Shown here one piece after another: positions 8,046-15,764 of a stretch of DNA of 64,000 nt. Made by a program: the position numbers and the translations under genes. The notes under the pieces are model-generated. The model saw only the letters and a list, made by a program, of their open reading frames with translations. It did no database searches and was not told the origin of the DNA. Origin of the DNA: an uncultured Desulfovibrio sp. GTDB lineage: Bacteria > Desulfobacterota > Desulfovibrionia > Desulfovibrionales > Desulfovibrionaceae. Location of the stretch: positions 105,265-169,264 of the forward strand of contig CAKTDV010000004.1 in the NCBI GenBank assembly GCA_934546745.1. The letters run 5' to 3'. The first letter of the stretch is position 1. Each line of letters starts with the position of its first letter.

Positions 8046-10472
8046 TTAGATGGCGTTGCGTTGTTCCAGCCAGCGGTCGACCCAGCCCGCGCCGTGTTCC
8101 CTCTGGAGTTCCTTGATGGCGGCGATGCTTTCCTTGTCCGACGCGCCCACAAAGGCCAGCTCCCTTGCCGATAGCCTGAGCTGGAAAAGACGGCGGCCGT
8201 AGGCGTTCGTCATGTAGTAGTCCCGCTTTTGCGTGGCGCGGGCCAGAATGGAGATCTGCCGGTCGTTCAGGCCGCAGGACTTGTACAATTCGTACTGTTC
8301 GTCGTCGCGGGCAAAGGGGTTGGCCAGATAGATTTTCGTCTGGCAGGACTCCACCAGCACATCCATGATGCCGCTGTTTTTGGCGTCGGAAAGGCTTTGC
8401 GTGGCCATGATGACGGCGCAGTTGGCCTTGCGGAGCACCTTGAGCCATTCGCGGATCTTCGCGCGGAACACGGGATGCCCCAGCATGACCCACGCCTCAT
8501 CCAGGATGATCCATGAGGGCGCGCCGTCCAGGCTCTTCTCGATGCGGTGGAACAGATAGAGCAGCACGGGGATCAGGTTCTCGTTGCCGAGGTGCATCAG
8601 ATCCTCTATTTCAAAGACCATGAAGCGCGAGAAGCCGAGGTTGTCCGTTTCGGCGTCCAGCAGGCGGCCCATCGCCCCGGCATGGGTGTAGTGCATGAGG
8701 GCTTCCCTGATGGACATGTCAGCCACAAGATGCACAAAGTTTGTCAGGGAGCGCATGTGCTCCGGCTGTTCGGCCAGCAACAGGGCCGCCTCGTGTATGG
8801 CGTTTCTGTGCGCCGGTTGCACCGTCATTTTCTGGAGGGTCAGCAGGCCCGCGATCCATTCCTCGCACCAGGCCATTTCCGACGGCGATTCGGCGATGCG
8901 CTGGAGCGGCGCGAAGGAGAGGCTCTGGCCCACGTCGTAATGATCGCCGCCGACACCGGCGCAGAGCGGATACATGCTCATGCCCTTGTCAAAGACATAC
9001 AGGCGCGCGCCCGCATACCGGCGGAAATTCCATGCCAGCGTGGCAAGCAGGGTCGATTTGCCCGAGCCGGTGGGCCCGAAAATCAGCGTATGCCCCAGAT
9101 CGCCCACATGGATGTTGAACCAGAAGGGGATTGTTTCCCCTTCCGTGACAAACACGGCCAGAGGCGGCGAATCGGGCGGATAGAACGGGCACGGGCAGGC
9201 GGCCTGTCCTGCCCAGATGCTTTGCAGCGGCAGAAAGTCGGCAAGGTTGAGCGTGTTGACAAGCGGGCGGCGCAGGTTGGCGTAGCCGTTGCCCGGCAGG
9301 CTGCCGAGCCACGCCTCAAGCGCGTTGATGGATTCGATGCGCAGCCCGAAGCCATTGGACTGGATCTGCCGGCGCAGTTCGCGGGCGTTGTCCTGCAAGG
9401 CGTTCACATCCGTATCCATGAGGACGATGCAGGACGACAGATAGCCCGCGCCGACGATGCCCGCCTGGATCTCCGTCTTGGCAATTTCCGCGTCCTCACG
9501 CATTAGCAGGGCGTCGCGGTTGACCTTGGCGTTGGGATTGTTGAAGAACTGATCCATGAACCCCAGGACTTGCTGGTTCCAGCCCTTGACGTAGTTCGTC
9601 ACCTCCTTTTCGGCGTCGAACTGATCAAGGCAGATGTAACGGGAGCTGTAGCGGTACTCAAAGGGCGCGGCGTCCAGCATGGCGAACATGGCGGGCCACG
9701 ATTCCTGCGGCAGCCCGTCGATGCTCAGCACGGCCAGATGCCGCGTTTCCGCGCCGTCCTGAAAGGAGGGGATCAGGCCGCCCACAAGCGGCAGTTCGCC
9801 GAGCAGGGCGTCAAGATACATGGGCGTGTGCGGCACACGCAGGGGATGCAGGCGGCCCGTGATGCAGTACTCCAGAAAGGCAAGCAGATCCGAGTGGACA
9901 AAGGGCATGTCCGCGTCGTCGTACAGCTCATATTCCGTCAGCCGCGTGAGGCGCAGCACGGCGGACAGCGCGTCCTCAATTTCCAGCAGCGTCGTCTTGA
10001 AGGTTTCCAGCCCCTTTTCCATCGCCGACTGGCTTTCCACGCCGATTTTCGCCACACCCGCCATTTTGGCCGCATGGAAGTTGGGCAGATAGGTGACCGT
10101 CAGATAGGTCGACGTGCTGTAGCAGACATCCTGCCCGAAAAAGGCGCGGCGCGTGTCGTCCAGCATCCGCGAAACCCTGTCCGGGAAATGGGAGCGTTCC
10201 GGCTCAGGGTAGGCTTTCCGGGTGTTCCGGCAGGCGTCCACATGGAGCATCCAGCCCGTGCCCAGACGCCGGGCCGCCTGCGAGAACTGATCAGAGACGT
10301 AGGCCAGTTCCTGCGGCGTGGAGCTTGCCGTATCCGGGCCGCGCATTTCCCAGGCGGCCAGAAAGGAGCCGTCCTTTTGCAGGACGATGCCGGGATCGAT
10401 AAGGGCCGCATACGTCAGCAGATCGGGCAGTCCCGTCGCTTTGGAGCGGAAGCCTTTGAGGTCAAGCATCAT
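8046..10472 (-). CDS. trbE: TrbE/VirB4-type conjugation ATPase
   Basis: 808-aa motor ATPase that powers pilus assembly and substrate transfer. I set the start at 10472 (MMLDLKGFRSKATGLPDLL), which overlaps the trbD stop as ATGATG/TGA; the frame runs further upstream only as a shadow of trbC/trbD. Walker A FGPTGSGKSTLL lies near residue 465 and Walker B SWIILDEAWVMLGHP near 650, followed by CAVIMATQSLSDA. Both the N-terminal VirB4 domain and the C-terminal AAA domain are complete and the length is usual. Confidence 0.95.
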   Translation of the reverse strand: MMLDLKGFRSKATGLPDLLTYAALIDPGIVLQKDGSFLAAWEMRGPDTASSTPQELAYVSDQFSQAARRLGTGWMLHVDACRNTRKAYPEPERSHFPDRVSRMLDDTRRAFFGQDVCYSTSTYLTVTYLPNFHAAKMAGVAKIGVESQSAMEKGLETFKTTLLEIEDALSAVLRLTRLTEYELYDDADMPFVHSDLLAFLEYCITGRLHPLRVPHTPMYLDALLGELPLVGGLIPSFQDGAETRHLAVLSIDGLPQESWPAMFAMLDAAPFEYRYSSRYICLDQFDAEKEVTNYVKGWNQQVLGFMDQFFNNPNAKVNRDALLMREDAEIAKTEIQAGIVGAGYLSSCIVLMDTDVNALQDNARELRRQIQSNGFGLRIESINALEAWLGSLPGNGYANLRRPLVNTLNLADFLPLQSIWAGQAACPCPFYPPDSPPLAVFVTEGETIPFWFNIHVGDLGHTLIFGPTGSGKSTLLATLAWNFRRYAGARLYVFDKGMSMYPLCAGVGGDHYDVGQSLSFAPLQRIAESPSEMAWCEEWIAGLLTLQKMTVQPAHRNAIHEAALLLAEQPEHMRSLTNFVHLVADMSIREALMHYTHAGAMGRLLDAETDNLGFSRFMVFEIEDLMHLGNENLIPVLLYLFHRIEKSLDGAPSWIILDEAWVMLGHPVFRAKIREWLKVLRKANCAVIMATQSLSDAKNSGIMDVLVESCQTKIYLANPFARDDEQYELYKSCGLNDRQISILARATQKRDYYMTNAYGRRLFQLRLSARELAFVGASDKESIAAIKELQREHGAGWVDRWLEQRNAI

Positions 10473-10771
10473 TTCACCCTGTAGCCGCCCAGAAGCCGCC
10501 AGCGGCTGGCCTTGGCGCTGTAGTAGTCGTTTTGTTTGATATGCCGCATCCAGACCTTGCTCATGATGGGATCGGCCCTGGCCATGCGGCGCAGCACGAA
10601 CACCGAGATGATCCAGAAGACGGCGGCCGCGATGCCGGAAATCAGCGTCAGGCCGCCGATGCCCACCAGCAGCGCGATAAGGGCGGAACTCATGACCAGT
10701 TCCCGTTCCGCCCCCATCACGAAGTTGTGCCGCTGGAGCGACTGATGCACGGCGATCTTGCGGGCTTCCAT
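10469..10771 (-). CDS. trbD: TrbD/VirB3-type transfer protein
   Basis: 100-aa inner-membrane protein of the VirB3 family that works with TrbE. It starts MEARKIAVHQSLQRHNFVMG, where the short motif before the first membrane helix is typical of TrbD, and has two adjacent hydrophobic segments (SALIALLVGIGGLTLISGI and AAVFWIISVFVLRRMARAD). The start codon lies directly against the trbC stop and the end overlaps trbE by 4 bp. Confidence 0.9.
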   Translation of the reverse strand: MEARKIAVHQSLQRHNFVMGAERELVMSSALIALLVGIGGLTLISGIAAAVFWIISVFVLRRMARADPIMSKVWMRHIKQNDYYSAKASRWRLLGGYRVK

Positions 10772-11083
10772 CTAGATGGTCGCCCCACTGAAGGAAAAGA
10801 CGCTGTTGACGATGCTCCCGGCGAAGGCGATGAACGAAATGCCGAAGACCACCGACAGCAGTAGCTTGAAACCGCCGGAAATGTCGTCCTTGTTCATGAT
10901 GAAGATGATCCCGCAGAGCGCCATCGCCACGATGGAGATCCATTTACCGGCGGGGCCGGTGATCGTGCCCACCACCTTTTCCAGCGGCCCGGAAAACTCC
11001 GAAATGCCGCCGGAGGCGAAGGCCACGTCCGGCATGGCCAGGGCCAGCAGGCCGAAAACGAGAAACAATGTGACATTACGCAT
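10772..11083 (-). CDS. trbC: TrbC/VirB2-type conjugative pilin
   Basis: 103-aa major pilin precursor. Start MRNVTLFLVFGLLALAMPDV is a long signal peptide with cleavage likely after AFA. The mature part has the usual pair of membrane helices (AGKWISIVAMALCGIIFIM and GFKLLLSVVFGISFIAFAG) with a charged turn NKDDIS between them. The start overlaps the end of the Com-like gene by 8 bp. A second, partial copy of this pilin's first helix is encoded upstream at about 11,331-11,498. Confidence 0.9.
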   Translation of the reverse strand: MRNVTLFLVFGLLALAMPDVAFASGGISEFSGPLEKVVGTITGPAGKWISIVAMALCGIIFIMNKDDISGGFKLLLSVVFGISFIAFAGSIVNSVFSFSGATI

Positions 11084-11279
11084 GCAACGCTGCCTCTTGT
11101 GCGGGGCCGTCATGCGGCTCAGGGTTGGGGTTCAGGACCCTCAAGGAGTTTATGGTTGCGCAGGAGGGGCACTTCAGTTCGATATGGCCGGTGATGACAT
11201 AGCCGTAGGCGATGACCTTACGGCATTTTCCGCACCGTATTTCCTGAAGCCCGTGGTTGGTGATATCCGCCCTATCCAT
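11076..11279 (-). CDS. com: Com-family zinc-finger regulator inserted in the trb operon
   Basis: 67-aa protein starting MDRADITNHGLQEIRCGKCR. It carries a CxxC...CxxC zinc finger (IRCGKCRKVIAYG, then IELKCPSCATINSLR) like the phage Mu Com protein, which binds mom mRNA and exposes its start. The start at 11279 has its own GGAGG, carried on a 51-bp duplication of the trbB 3' end, so internal initiation is well supported. The frame is also open upstream for 73 codons that resemble TrbC, so a 140-aa fusion (11076..11498) is possible. Com-like genes often occur in phages and mobile elements. Its RNA or DNA target here is unknown. Confidence 0.7.
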   Translation of the reverse strand: MDRADITNHGLQEIRCGKCRKVIAYGYVITGHIELKCPSCATINSLRVLNPNPEPHDGPAQEAALHA

Positions 11280-11322
11280 TGTCCGTCCTCCGATAGACAA
11301 CTTCCGTCTCATAGGCGTCATC
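11272..11322. repeat. 51-bp direct repeat, copy A (in front of com)
   Basis: Matches 11491..11541 at 47 of 51 positions. Copy B is the real end of trbB plus the start of the next gene; copy A is a duplicate placed before the Com start. Both contain the GGAGG RBS and an ATGGATARG start on the minus strand. Confidence 0.85.
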
Positions 11323-11498
11323 GCCTTTACTGGAGCGTCGTTCATAAAGATGAAGAAGATGCCGAAAAGCACCATTATCCCAATGGAGATCCCTTTACTG
11401 GCGGGCTCAGGCAGGGTCAGGCCCAGCAGGCAGAGAGCGACAACGGAAAGAAGTTTGACAGTATGCACAGCATACTCGGCAATGATAGCCTTATCCAT
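11280..11498 (-). pseudogene. TrbC-like fragment fused in frame upstream of the Com finger
   Basis: 73 codons beginning MDKAIIAEYAVHTVKLLSVV and continuing in frame into the Com gene. The segment EPASKGISIGIMVLFGIFFI lines up with GPAGKWISIVAMALCGIIFI of the true TrbC just downstream, residue for residue, so this is a shortened second copy of the pilin region lacking the second helix. Its start overlaps the trbB stop by 8 bp. It may be made as part of a 140-aa membrane-anchored Com protein or be a by-product of the duplication that brought com in. Confidence 0.55.
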
Positions 11499-11541
11499 TG
11501 TCCGTCCTCCGGTAGACGACTTCCGTCACATAGGCGTCATC
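11491..11541. repeat. 51-bp direct repeat, copy B (trbB 3' end)
   Basis: Partner of the repeat at 11272..11322. It covers the last codons of trbB (encoding about VTEVVYRRTDNG) and the start of the TrbC-like frame. Confidence 0.85.
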
Positions 11542-12471
11542 CTTCTTGCTGTACCCCTTGACGCGCACGATCTCCCGCAGTTCGCGGGTGTTCCGCGCCG
11601 TCTTGGCCATAAAGACGATGAGATCGATGGCCCGGCCGATGAGTTTTTGCTTGGGTCCAGCCCCGGCTTCTTCAACCAGTTCTTCAAGTCTCTCCAGGGC
11701 GTCCGTGGCGGAATCGGCATGGAAGGTGCCTATGCCGCCGGGATGCCCCGTGTTCCACAATTTGAGCAGTTCCAGCGCGGCCGCGTCCCGCACTTCGCCC
11801 ACAAAAATGCGATCCGGCGCATAGCGCATACAGACCTTTGTCAGATCCCGCATGGTGATACCGGCCACTTCCGAGGTCAGGAAAAAGACCGCGTTGGGCG
11901 ACGCGCACTGGAGTTCGGCGGTGTCTTCCAGAATGATGATGCGGTCATGGGGGCAAAGCTCGTCCAGAAAGTGGATGACCCCGTTGACGAACGTCGTCTT
12001 GCCGCTGGACGTGCCGCCCACGACCACGATGTTTTTCCGCGCGAGTATCGCGTCCCGCAGGAGGGGAATGACATCGGGCGTGATCACCCCCTGTTCCAGG
12101 TATTCCGCCAGCGTGATGATGCGCGAGGCTTTTTTCCGCATGGAGAAGGACGCCCCCGGCCCGACTATGGGCGGATAGACACCCTCAAAGCGCGACCCGT
12201 CCAGAGGAAACAGCCCCTCCACCACAGGACTGCGGGCGCTGACGGTCTCTTCCAGCGCGCTGGCCACAAGGGACAGGATCAGGCGGCTTTGCGCCTGCGA
12301 GAGTTCGCCCACGCACTTCTGTTCCTCGCCATATTTCTCCGTCCAGATTTTCCCGTCGGGATTGAGCATGATTTCAATCACCGCCGGATCATGCACGGCG
12401 TCCATGATGACGGGGCCGCAGTTGTGCTCAAGGCTCTTGAGCAGCCGTTCCCGCGTGGCGTCGTCCAGCAT
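11491..12471 (-). CDS. trbB: TrbB/VirB11-type traffic ATPase
   Basis: 326-aa hexameric ATPase of the VirB11/PilT family at the cytoplasmic base of the channel. The start at 12471 (MLDDATRERLLKSLEHN) overlaps the upstream stop by 1 bp. Walker A GGTSSGKTT is at residues 152-160, the Asp box IIILEDTAELQC near 182, and a His box with NTGHPGGIGTFHADS near 250, all intact. First gene of the trb set proper, as in other trbBCDEJKLFGHI clusters. Confidence 0.94.
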   Translation of the reverse strand: MLDDATRERLLKSLEHNCGPVIMDAVHDPAVIEIMLNPDGKIWTEKYGEEQKCVGELSQAQSRLILSLVASALEETVSARSPVVEGLFPLDGSRFEGVYPPIVGPGASFSMRKKASRIITLAEYLEQGVITPDVIPLLRDAILARKNIVVVGGTSSGKTTFVNGVIHFLDELCPHDRIIILEDTAELQCASPNAVFFLTSEVAGITMRDLTKVCMRYAPDRIFVGEVRDAAALELLKLWNTGHPGGIGTFHADSATDALERLEELVEEAGAGPKQKLIGRAIDLIVFMAKTARNTRELREIVRVKGYSKKDDAYVTEVVYRRTDNG

Positions 12472-12893
12472 CACGCCCCCCTCAGAACGAATACCGCGAC
12501 AATCAGCAGCGCGGACACCGCATTGATGGCCGTGCAAAAAAGCATGGTCGTGCGGAATTTGACCATATCCCTGGCCGCCTCGTTCAGGCCCTTGACCGTC
12601 AGCGCCGACAGGGTTTCCGTCACCGTTTCCACGCCTTCCCTCACCGACGCGGCATAGCCCTCCGTCAGTTCCCCCATGAACTTTGTCAGCGCCTCCCTGT
12701 GCCGCGCATGGAGCTTTTCCTGTTCCGTCAGAATGGCGTTGGCGATGGTAACCTGCATCAACGCCGGATCATCGGGCGGAACGGCGACGTCATGCCGCTT
12801 GAAAAGCAGTTCGCGCACATCCTCAATGCTCAGGCCCGTCCCCTCCGGCACGGGAGCCGGGGCCTGTTCGCCAGTCTTTTCCTCGCTGCCCAT
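12471..12893 (-). CDS. TraM-like conjugal transfer protein
   Basis: 140-aa protein starting MGSEEKTGEQAPAPVPEGTG. It has an acidic, proline-rich N-terminus, a helical middle (QVTIANAILTEQEKLHARHR) and one C-terminal membrane helix (LFCTAINAVSALLIVAVFVL). It lies between traL and trbB, 8 bp after traL and overlapping trbB by 1 bp. In IncP-like systems the gene after traL is traM, of similar size and with a C-terminal membrane anchor, so TraM is the best guess, mainly by position. I see no catalytic motif. Confidence 0.6.
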   Translation of the reverse strand: MGSEEKTGEQAPAPVPEGTGLSIEDVRELLFKRHDVAVPPDDPALMQVTIANAILTEQEKLHARHREALTKFMGELTEGYAASVREGVETVTETLSALTVKGLNEAARDMVKFRTTMLFCTAINAVSALLIVAVFVLRGA

Positions 12894-12901
12894 GATCGGC
12901 C

Positions 12902-13630
12902 CTAAAAAATCTGCGCCTGTCCGATAAGGCCGCGCACATCGGCCCAATAGCGGCGCAGGCGGCTTTTGACGGCGATATTCGTCGTGCTGGAGGCGATACC
13001 GGCATCAAAGGAATACCGCTTGGCAAAGAGTTCTTCCAAATCCTTGCCGAGCGTGGCCCTGGGGGTGTCGGGCAGGCGGATCACGGCATGAAACTGCGAG
13101 GCAAACCGCTGGGACACCTTGAACTCCTCAAACTGTTTGCCATCAAGCACGATCTCCCCGAAAAACGGATTGAGCCACACCACAAGAGGCGTGGTGGGGA
13201 AGCCGTCCGCAAGCTGGTAAAGGCCCCTGGCCGTATCGACCACGGCCTGGCCTCCCGTGACAACCGTATGGAAATAGACGGTATGCCCTTCCTCCTCCAG
13301 CGTGGGCAGCACCTCGTTCTGCTGGATGTACGCGCCAAGGGCCACAAAGGAGGACGCGCCGTTGTCCACAATGACATGCGAGGCCGGAGGGGCCGTCATC
13401 AATCCCTCAAAAAGTTGATCAAACTGGCGCGGATCAATGTCGCCGTTTTTCATGACCTCAATTCTGGTGACGCTGAACTCTTTGTATCCTTCAAGTGTCG
13501 CATTAACAGGGTCGGTATCAAAGGCGAAGACCTCTTTTTCGGCGTGCAGCAACGCCTGATAGAGCAGACTGGCAATCATGGATTTCCCGACGCCGCCCTT
13601 TCCCTGTAATATGAAATGGATTGTTGCCAT
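12902..13630 (-). CDS. traL: TraL-like ParA-family ATPase of the conjugation module
   Basis: 242-aa P-loop protein of the MinD/ParA class, with a deviant Walker A QGKGGVGKSM at residues 9-18. It has FAFDTDPVNAT after the second strand and HVIVDNGASSFVAL as the switch region. It sits between traK and the TraM-like gene, the position of TraL in IncP-type transfer regions, where its function is poorly defined. It is clearly different from the chromosomal ParA at 46,735-47,523. 12 bp separate it from traK. Confidence 0.82.
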   Translation of the reverse strand: MATIHFILQGKGGVGKSMIASLLYQALLHAEKEVFAFDTDPVNATLEGYKEFSVTRIEVMKNGDIDPRQFDQLFEGLMTAPPASHVIVDNGASSFVALGAYIQQNEVLPTLEEEGHTVYFHTVVTGGQAVVDTARGLYQLADGFPTTPLVVWLNPFFGEIVLDGKQFEEFKVSQRFASQFHAVIRLPDTPRATLGKDLEELFAKRYSFDAGIASSTTNIAVKSRLRRYWADVRGLIGQAQIF

Positions 13631-13642
13631 TCCTGTTCTCCT

Positions 13643-14020
13643 TTAGATGACGTCCGTATATTCCTTTGGCGGATCCTGCCCAAACGTCTTTTTCTCCTCA
13701 CTGGTTGCCACAGCGGCACTAGCGGCACTCCTTTCAGACACGGCGGGAAGGTTCGTCCGCTTGCCTTGCGAGACGTCCTTTTTCCGCGTCTCTTCCGTTG
13801 TCCGCGCCCTCTCCGCGTCATCTCCCCTGTTGTAGATATGCCTCCGCACATTGTAGAGAAACGCCTCGTAGGACATGGTGATTTTCTTGCTGTCAAGCAG
13901 CTTCCTGTGAATGACCGAGCTGGGATATCCCAGCATCCGCAGTTCAATCACCACGGCCTTCTGTGCCAGAAACTGCACGACGGCCTGACCCGGATGGAGT
14001 TTCTTTTTCCTCTGGAGCAT
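13643..14020 (-). CDS. traK: TraK-like oriT-binding protein
   Basis: 125-aa basic protein. The N-terminal half resembles TraK of IncP plasmids, a DNA-bending protein that wraps oriT: QAVVQFLAQKAVVIELRMLG followed by SYEAFLYNVRRHIYNRG, with the same spacing as in TraK. The C-terminal third is low-complexity and charged. It is the first gene of a traK-traL-traM-like run. No relaxase or traJ gene lies to its right, so oriT and the relaxase are not where the IncP layout would put them. Confidence 0.72.
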   Translation of the reverse strand: MLQRKKKLHPGQAVVQFLAQKAVVIELRMLGYPSSVIHRKLLDSKKITMSYEAFLYNVRRHIYNRGDDAERARTTEETRKKDVSQGKRTNLPAVSERSAASAAVATSEEKKTFGQDPPKEYTDVI

Positions 14021-14063
14021 AACATTCCCGTTTCAAAGCCACAGGGCGAGGGAGGCAAAGGGA

Positions 14064-15053
14064 TTACCCCTGCGCATGCGCCGTCCTCCACTGGTTCAGG
14101 AACGCAAGTGGCGAAAGCGTGGATTCCGGTACGTCCGCCGCCGATGGGGCCTTCCCCTTTCTGCGCAGCGTGGCCCACAGCCCCCACGCGGGGCCGCGCG
14201 GACCGCCGTCCTGGAAGCGCGCAAGGAACGCCTCAAACTGCGGACGGGCCGCCTCAAGATCGGGATCGGCCTGCCGCCGTTGCCGCTGTGCGGCCTCCCA
14301 GGCCCGCACTTTTGCGTCGTTGTCCGTCGCGCCGGTGGCTGCGGGGGATGACGGCGGCGTGTCGTCCAGCTCATCCAGCCAGCGCTGTCCGCGCAGCCAG
14401 TTCACCAGTTGCGGCACATAGCGCCCACCCTCTCGGTTCCAGCTATCCGTTTCGCGGAAACGGTGCAGCGCCTCCACAAGGGCGGCGACGCTGATCGCCC
14501 CTTGCCGCCAGAGCCGGTGCCACACGGAGCGCGCCAGCTCTTTGGCCTCTTTTTTGGGGTAGGCGGCCCAGAAGCTCTCAAAGGCGCTGTTGGCGGGAAA
14601 AAAATCCCCCCGCCCGCAACGGGGACCTGAGATCGAAGGAGGTTCTTTTGCGTTTTGAGGCGTGGGGGTGGGGGGATAATTGTCTTTCTTCTTAAAGTTC
14701 TTATCGTAGCCAGAATTTGCCTGGGGGTAGGCAATTTTTGGCTCCTGTGGGCGCGAAAAAAGAGCGGCGTTTTTCGGCCTGAGAATGTAGTAGGTCGAGG
14801 AGTGGAAGCTGGTACGGCGTATGGTGATGAGGTCATGCGCCGTCAGTTCCCGCAGGTACTTTTTGACACTGGACACGCTGCACGAGAGCATCCCGGCCAA
14901 CCGTGTCTGGGAAGGCCAGCAATGATCCTTGTCTCCCGCGAAATCGCAGAGCAGCGCGTACAGCATCTTGGCGTCGACCGTTATTTCCATTTCCAGTATG
15001 AAGCGCGGCAGTATGGGGCCGGTAAACCGGCCTCTGGGCGCGATGGTTTCCAT
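14064..15053 (-). CDS. HTH protein with replication-like C-terminal domain
   Basis: 329-aa protein; start at 15053 (METIAPRGRFTGPILPRFIL). Residues about 15-95 form a winged helix of the HTH_36 type (CWPSQTRLAGMLSCSVSSVK then KYLRELTAHDLITIRR). After a proline-rich linker comes FESFWAAYPKKEAKELARSV with VPQLVNWLRGQRWLDEL, a module common in phage and plasmid replication or primosome proteins. It may therefore act in element replication or as a regulator of the transfer genes. It is 43 bp upstream of traK in the same direction. A candidate antisense RNA lies opposite its leader at 15,141-15,201. Confidence 0.7.
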   Translation of the reverse strand: METIAPRGRFTGPILPRFILEMEITVDAKMLYALLCDFAGDKDHCWPSQTRLAGMLSCSVSSVKKYLRELTAHDLITIRRTSFHSSTYYILRPKNAALFSRPQEPKIAYPQANSGYDKNFKKKDNYPPTPTPQNAKEPPSISGPRCGRGDFFPANSAFESFWAAYPKKEAKELARSVWHRLWRQGAISVAALVEALHRFRETDSWNREGGRYVPQLVNWLRGQRWLDELDDTPPSSPAATGATDNDAKVRAWEAAQRQRRQADPDLEAARPQFEAFLARFQDGGPRGPAWGLWATLRRKGKAPSAADVPESTLSPLAFLNQWRTAHAQG

Positions 15054-15105
15054 GTCTGATACTCCAGACAGGGCACAAAAAAAGCGTAAAAGAGAGCTGC
15101 GGAGC

Positions 15106-15201
15106 TTGACGCCGCTAAGCCTTTCGGCTAGAGTCAATCCACAAAATTTGCGGATACTCCCGCAGATCGGGCTTTCGTGTACCACCACGAAAGCCTTTTT
15201 T
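15106..15201 (+). ncRNA. Candidate small antisense RNA with own promoter and terminator
   Basis: A near-consensus sigma-70 promoter lies on the plus strand: TTGACG at 15106-15111, 17-bp spacer, TAGAGT at 15129-15134. Transcription from about 15141 would meet a strong terminator at 15170-15201 after about 60 nt. Between them is a small hairpin, TGCGG/CCGCA, at about 15149-15164. No protein frame fits. The RNA would be antisense to the 5' leader of the minus-strand HTH/replication-like gene, a layout used by plasmid copy-number control RNAs. Function is inference. Confidence 0.5.
15170..15201 (+). terminator. Rho-independent terminator of the candidate small RNA
   Basis: Perfect 10-bp stem GGCTTTCGTG / CACGAAAGCC (15170-15179 and 15186-15195), six-base loop, then TTTTTT. 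Confidence 0.8.
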
Positions 15202-15343
15202 CTTGTGTCCTACGTTAGCTCAACTGGGATCTCCTTTGAGCGATGAAGAGCGGCTGGCTCGTCAGGCCGTGAGCGCCGAACCCACGACGACGCGACCGGC
15301 TACAAACGTACCGGCCACGTTTCGCCAAAGTAGAGAAAACAAA

Positions 15344-15388
15344 AAAAGCCTCTTTGACCACGCCCAGAGCATGGACAAAGAGGCTTTT
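15344..15388 (-). terminator. Strong hairpin with T-tract, leftward terminator
   Basis: Perfect 13-bp arms, AAAAGCCTCTTTG at 15344-15356 and its complement at 15376-15388, 19-base loop. Read on the minus strand it ends in a run of seven T and more T-rich sequence, so it would stop transcripts coming leftward from the tRNA side before they enter the conjugative element. Confidence 0.65.
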
Positions 15389-15447
15389 CACGTAGGGGGC
15401 AAGGAAAGAGATCGGGAAGAGCTTATCTGTCGAACAAACAGAAATAG

Positions 15448-15484
15448 CCCACGCTTGAGCTACTTTCATAGCCCAAGCAGTGGG
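15448..15484. other. Imperfect inverted repeat at the element edge
   Basis: Arms CCCACGCTTG (15448-15457) and CAAGC-A-GTGGG (15474-15484) pair over 10 bp with one bulge; ATAGCCCA also occurs twice as a direct repeat (15444 and 15468). It lies 38 bp from the 3' end of tRNA-Asp. It could be a recombinase or transfer-protein site; no function is shown. The remaining bases of 15,054-15,522 hold no convincing gene. Confidence 0.35.
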
Positions 15485-15522
15485 ATAAACTGAACTCCCG
15501 TTATTCTTGGGAGGATATAGGC

Positions 15523-15599
<77 letters not shown>

Positions 15600-15604
15600 A
15601 AGTA

Positions 15605-15680
15605 TGGTGGGCAGTACAGGACTTGAACCTGTGGCCCCCGCCGTGTGAAGGCGGTGCTCTACCAGCTGAGCTAACTGCCC
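15605..15680 (-). tRNA. tRNA-Val (CAC)
   Basis: 76-nt cloverleaf with encoded CCA. Acceptor GGGCAGT/ACTGCCC, D-arm AGCTCAGCTGGTAGAGC, anticodon loop TTCACAC giving CAC, T-arm GGTTCAAGTCC. Five bp upstream of tRNA-Asp, probably co-transcribed. Confidence 0.95.
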
Positions 15681-15764
15681 TCCCGGTAAAAAAGAGTTCT
15701 ACGGGAAAATGTTCGGGAGGTCAAGCAAAAAATATTTTTTACGTCCTGTTTTTCAACAGTCAGG

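Noticed and set aside
8046..10943. 965-codon version of TrbE
   Set aside because: The first 157 codons overlap trbD and trbC in another frame and lack protein character; the ATG at 10472 is coupled to the trbD stop.
13668..13680. ATCCTGCC resembling the nic site of IncP oriT
   Set aside because: It lies inside the traK coding region, not upstream of it, and no flanking inverted repeat of an oriT is seen.
15203..15493. 96-codon plus-strand frame at the element edge
   Set aside because: It has no RBS, crosses two hairpins and has a composition like non-coding DNA.
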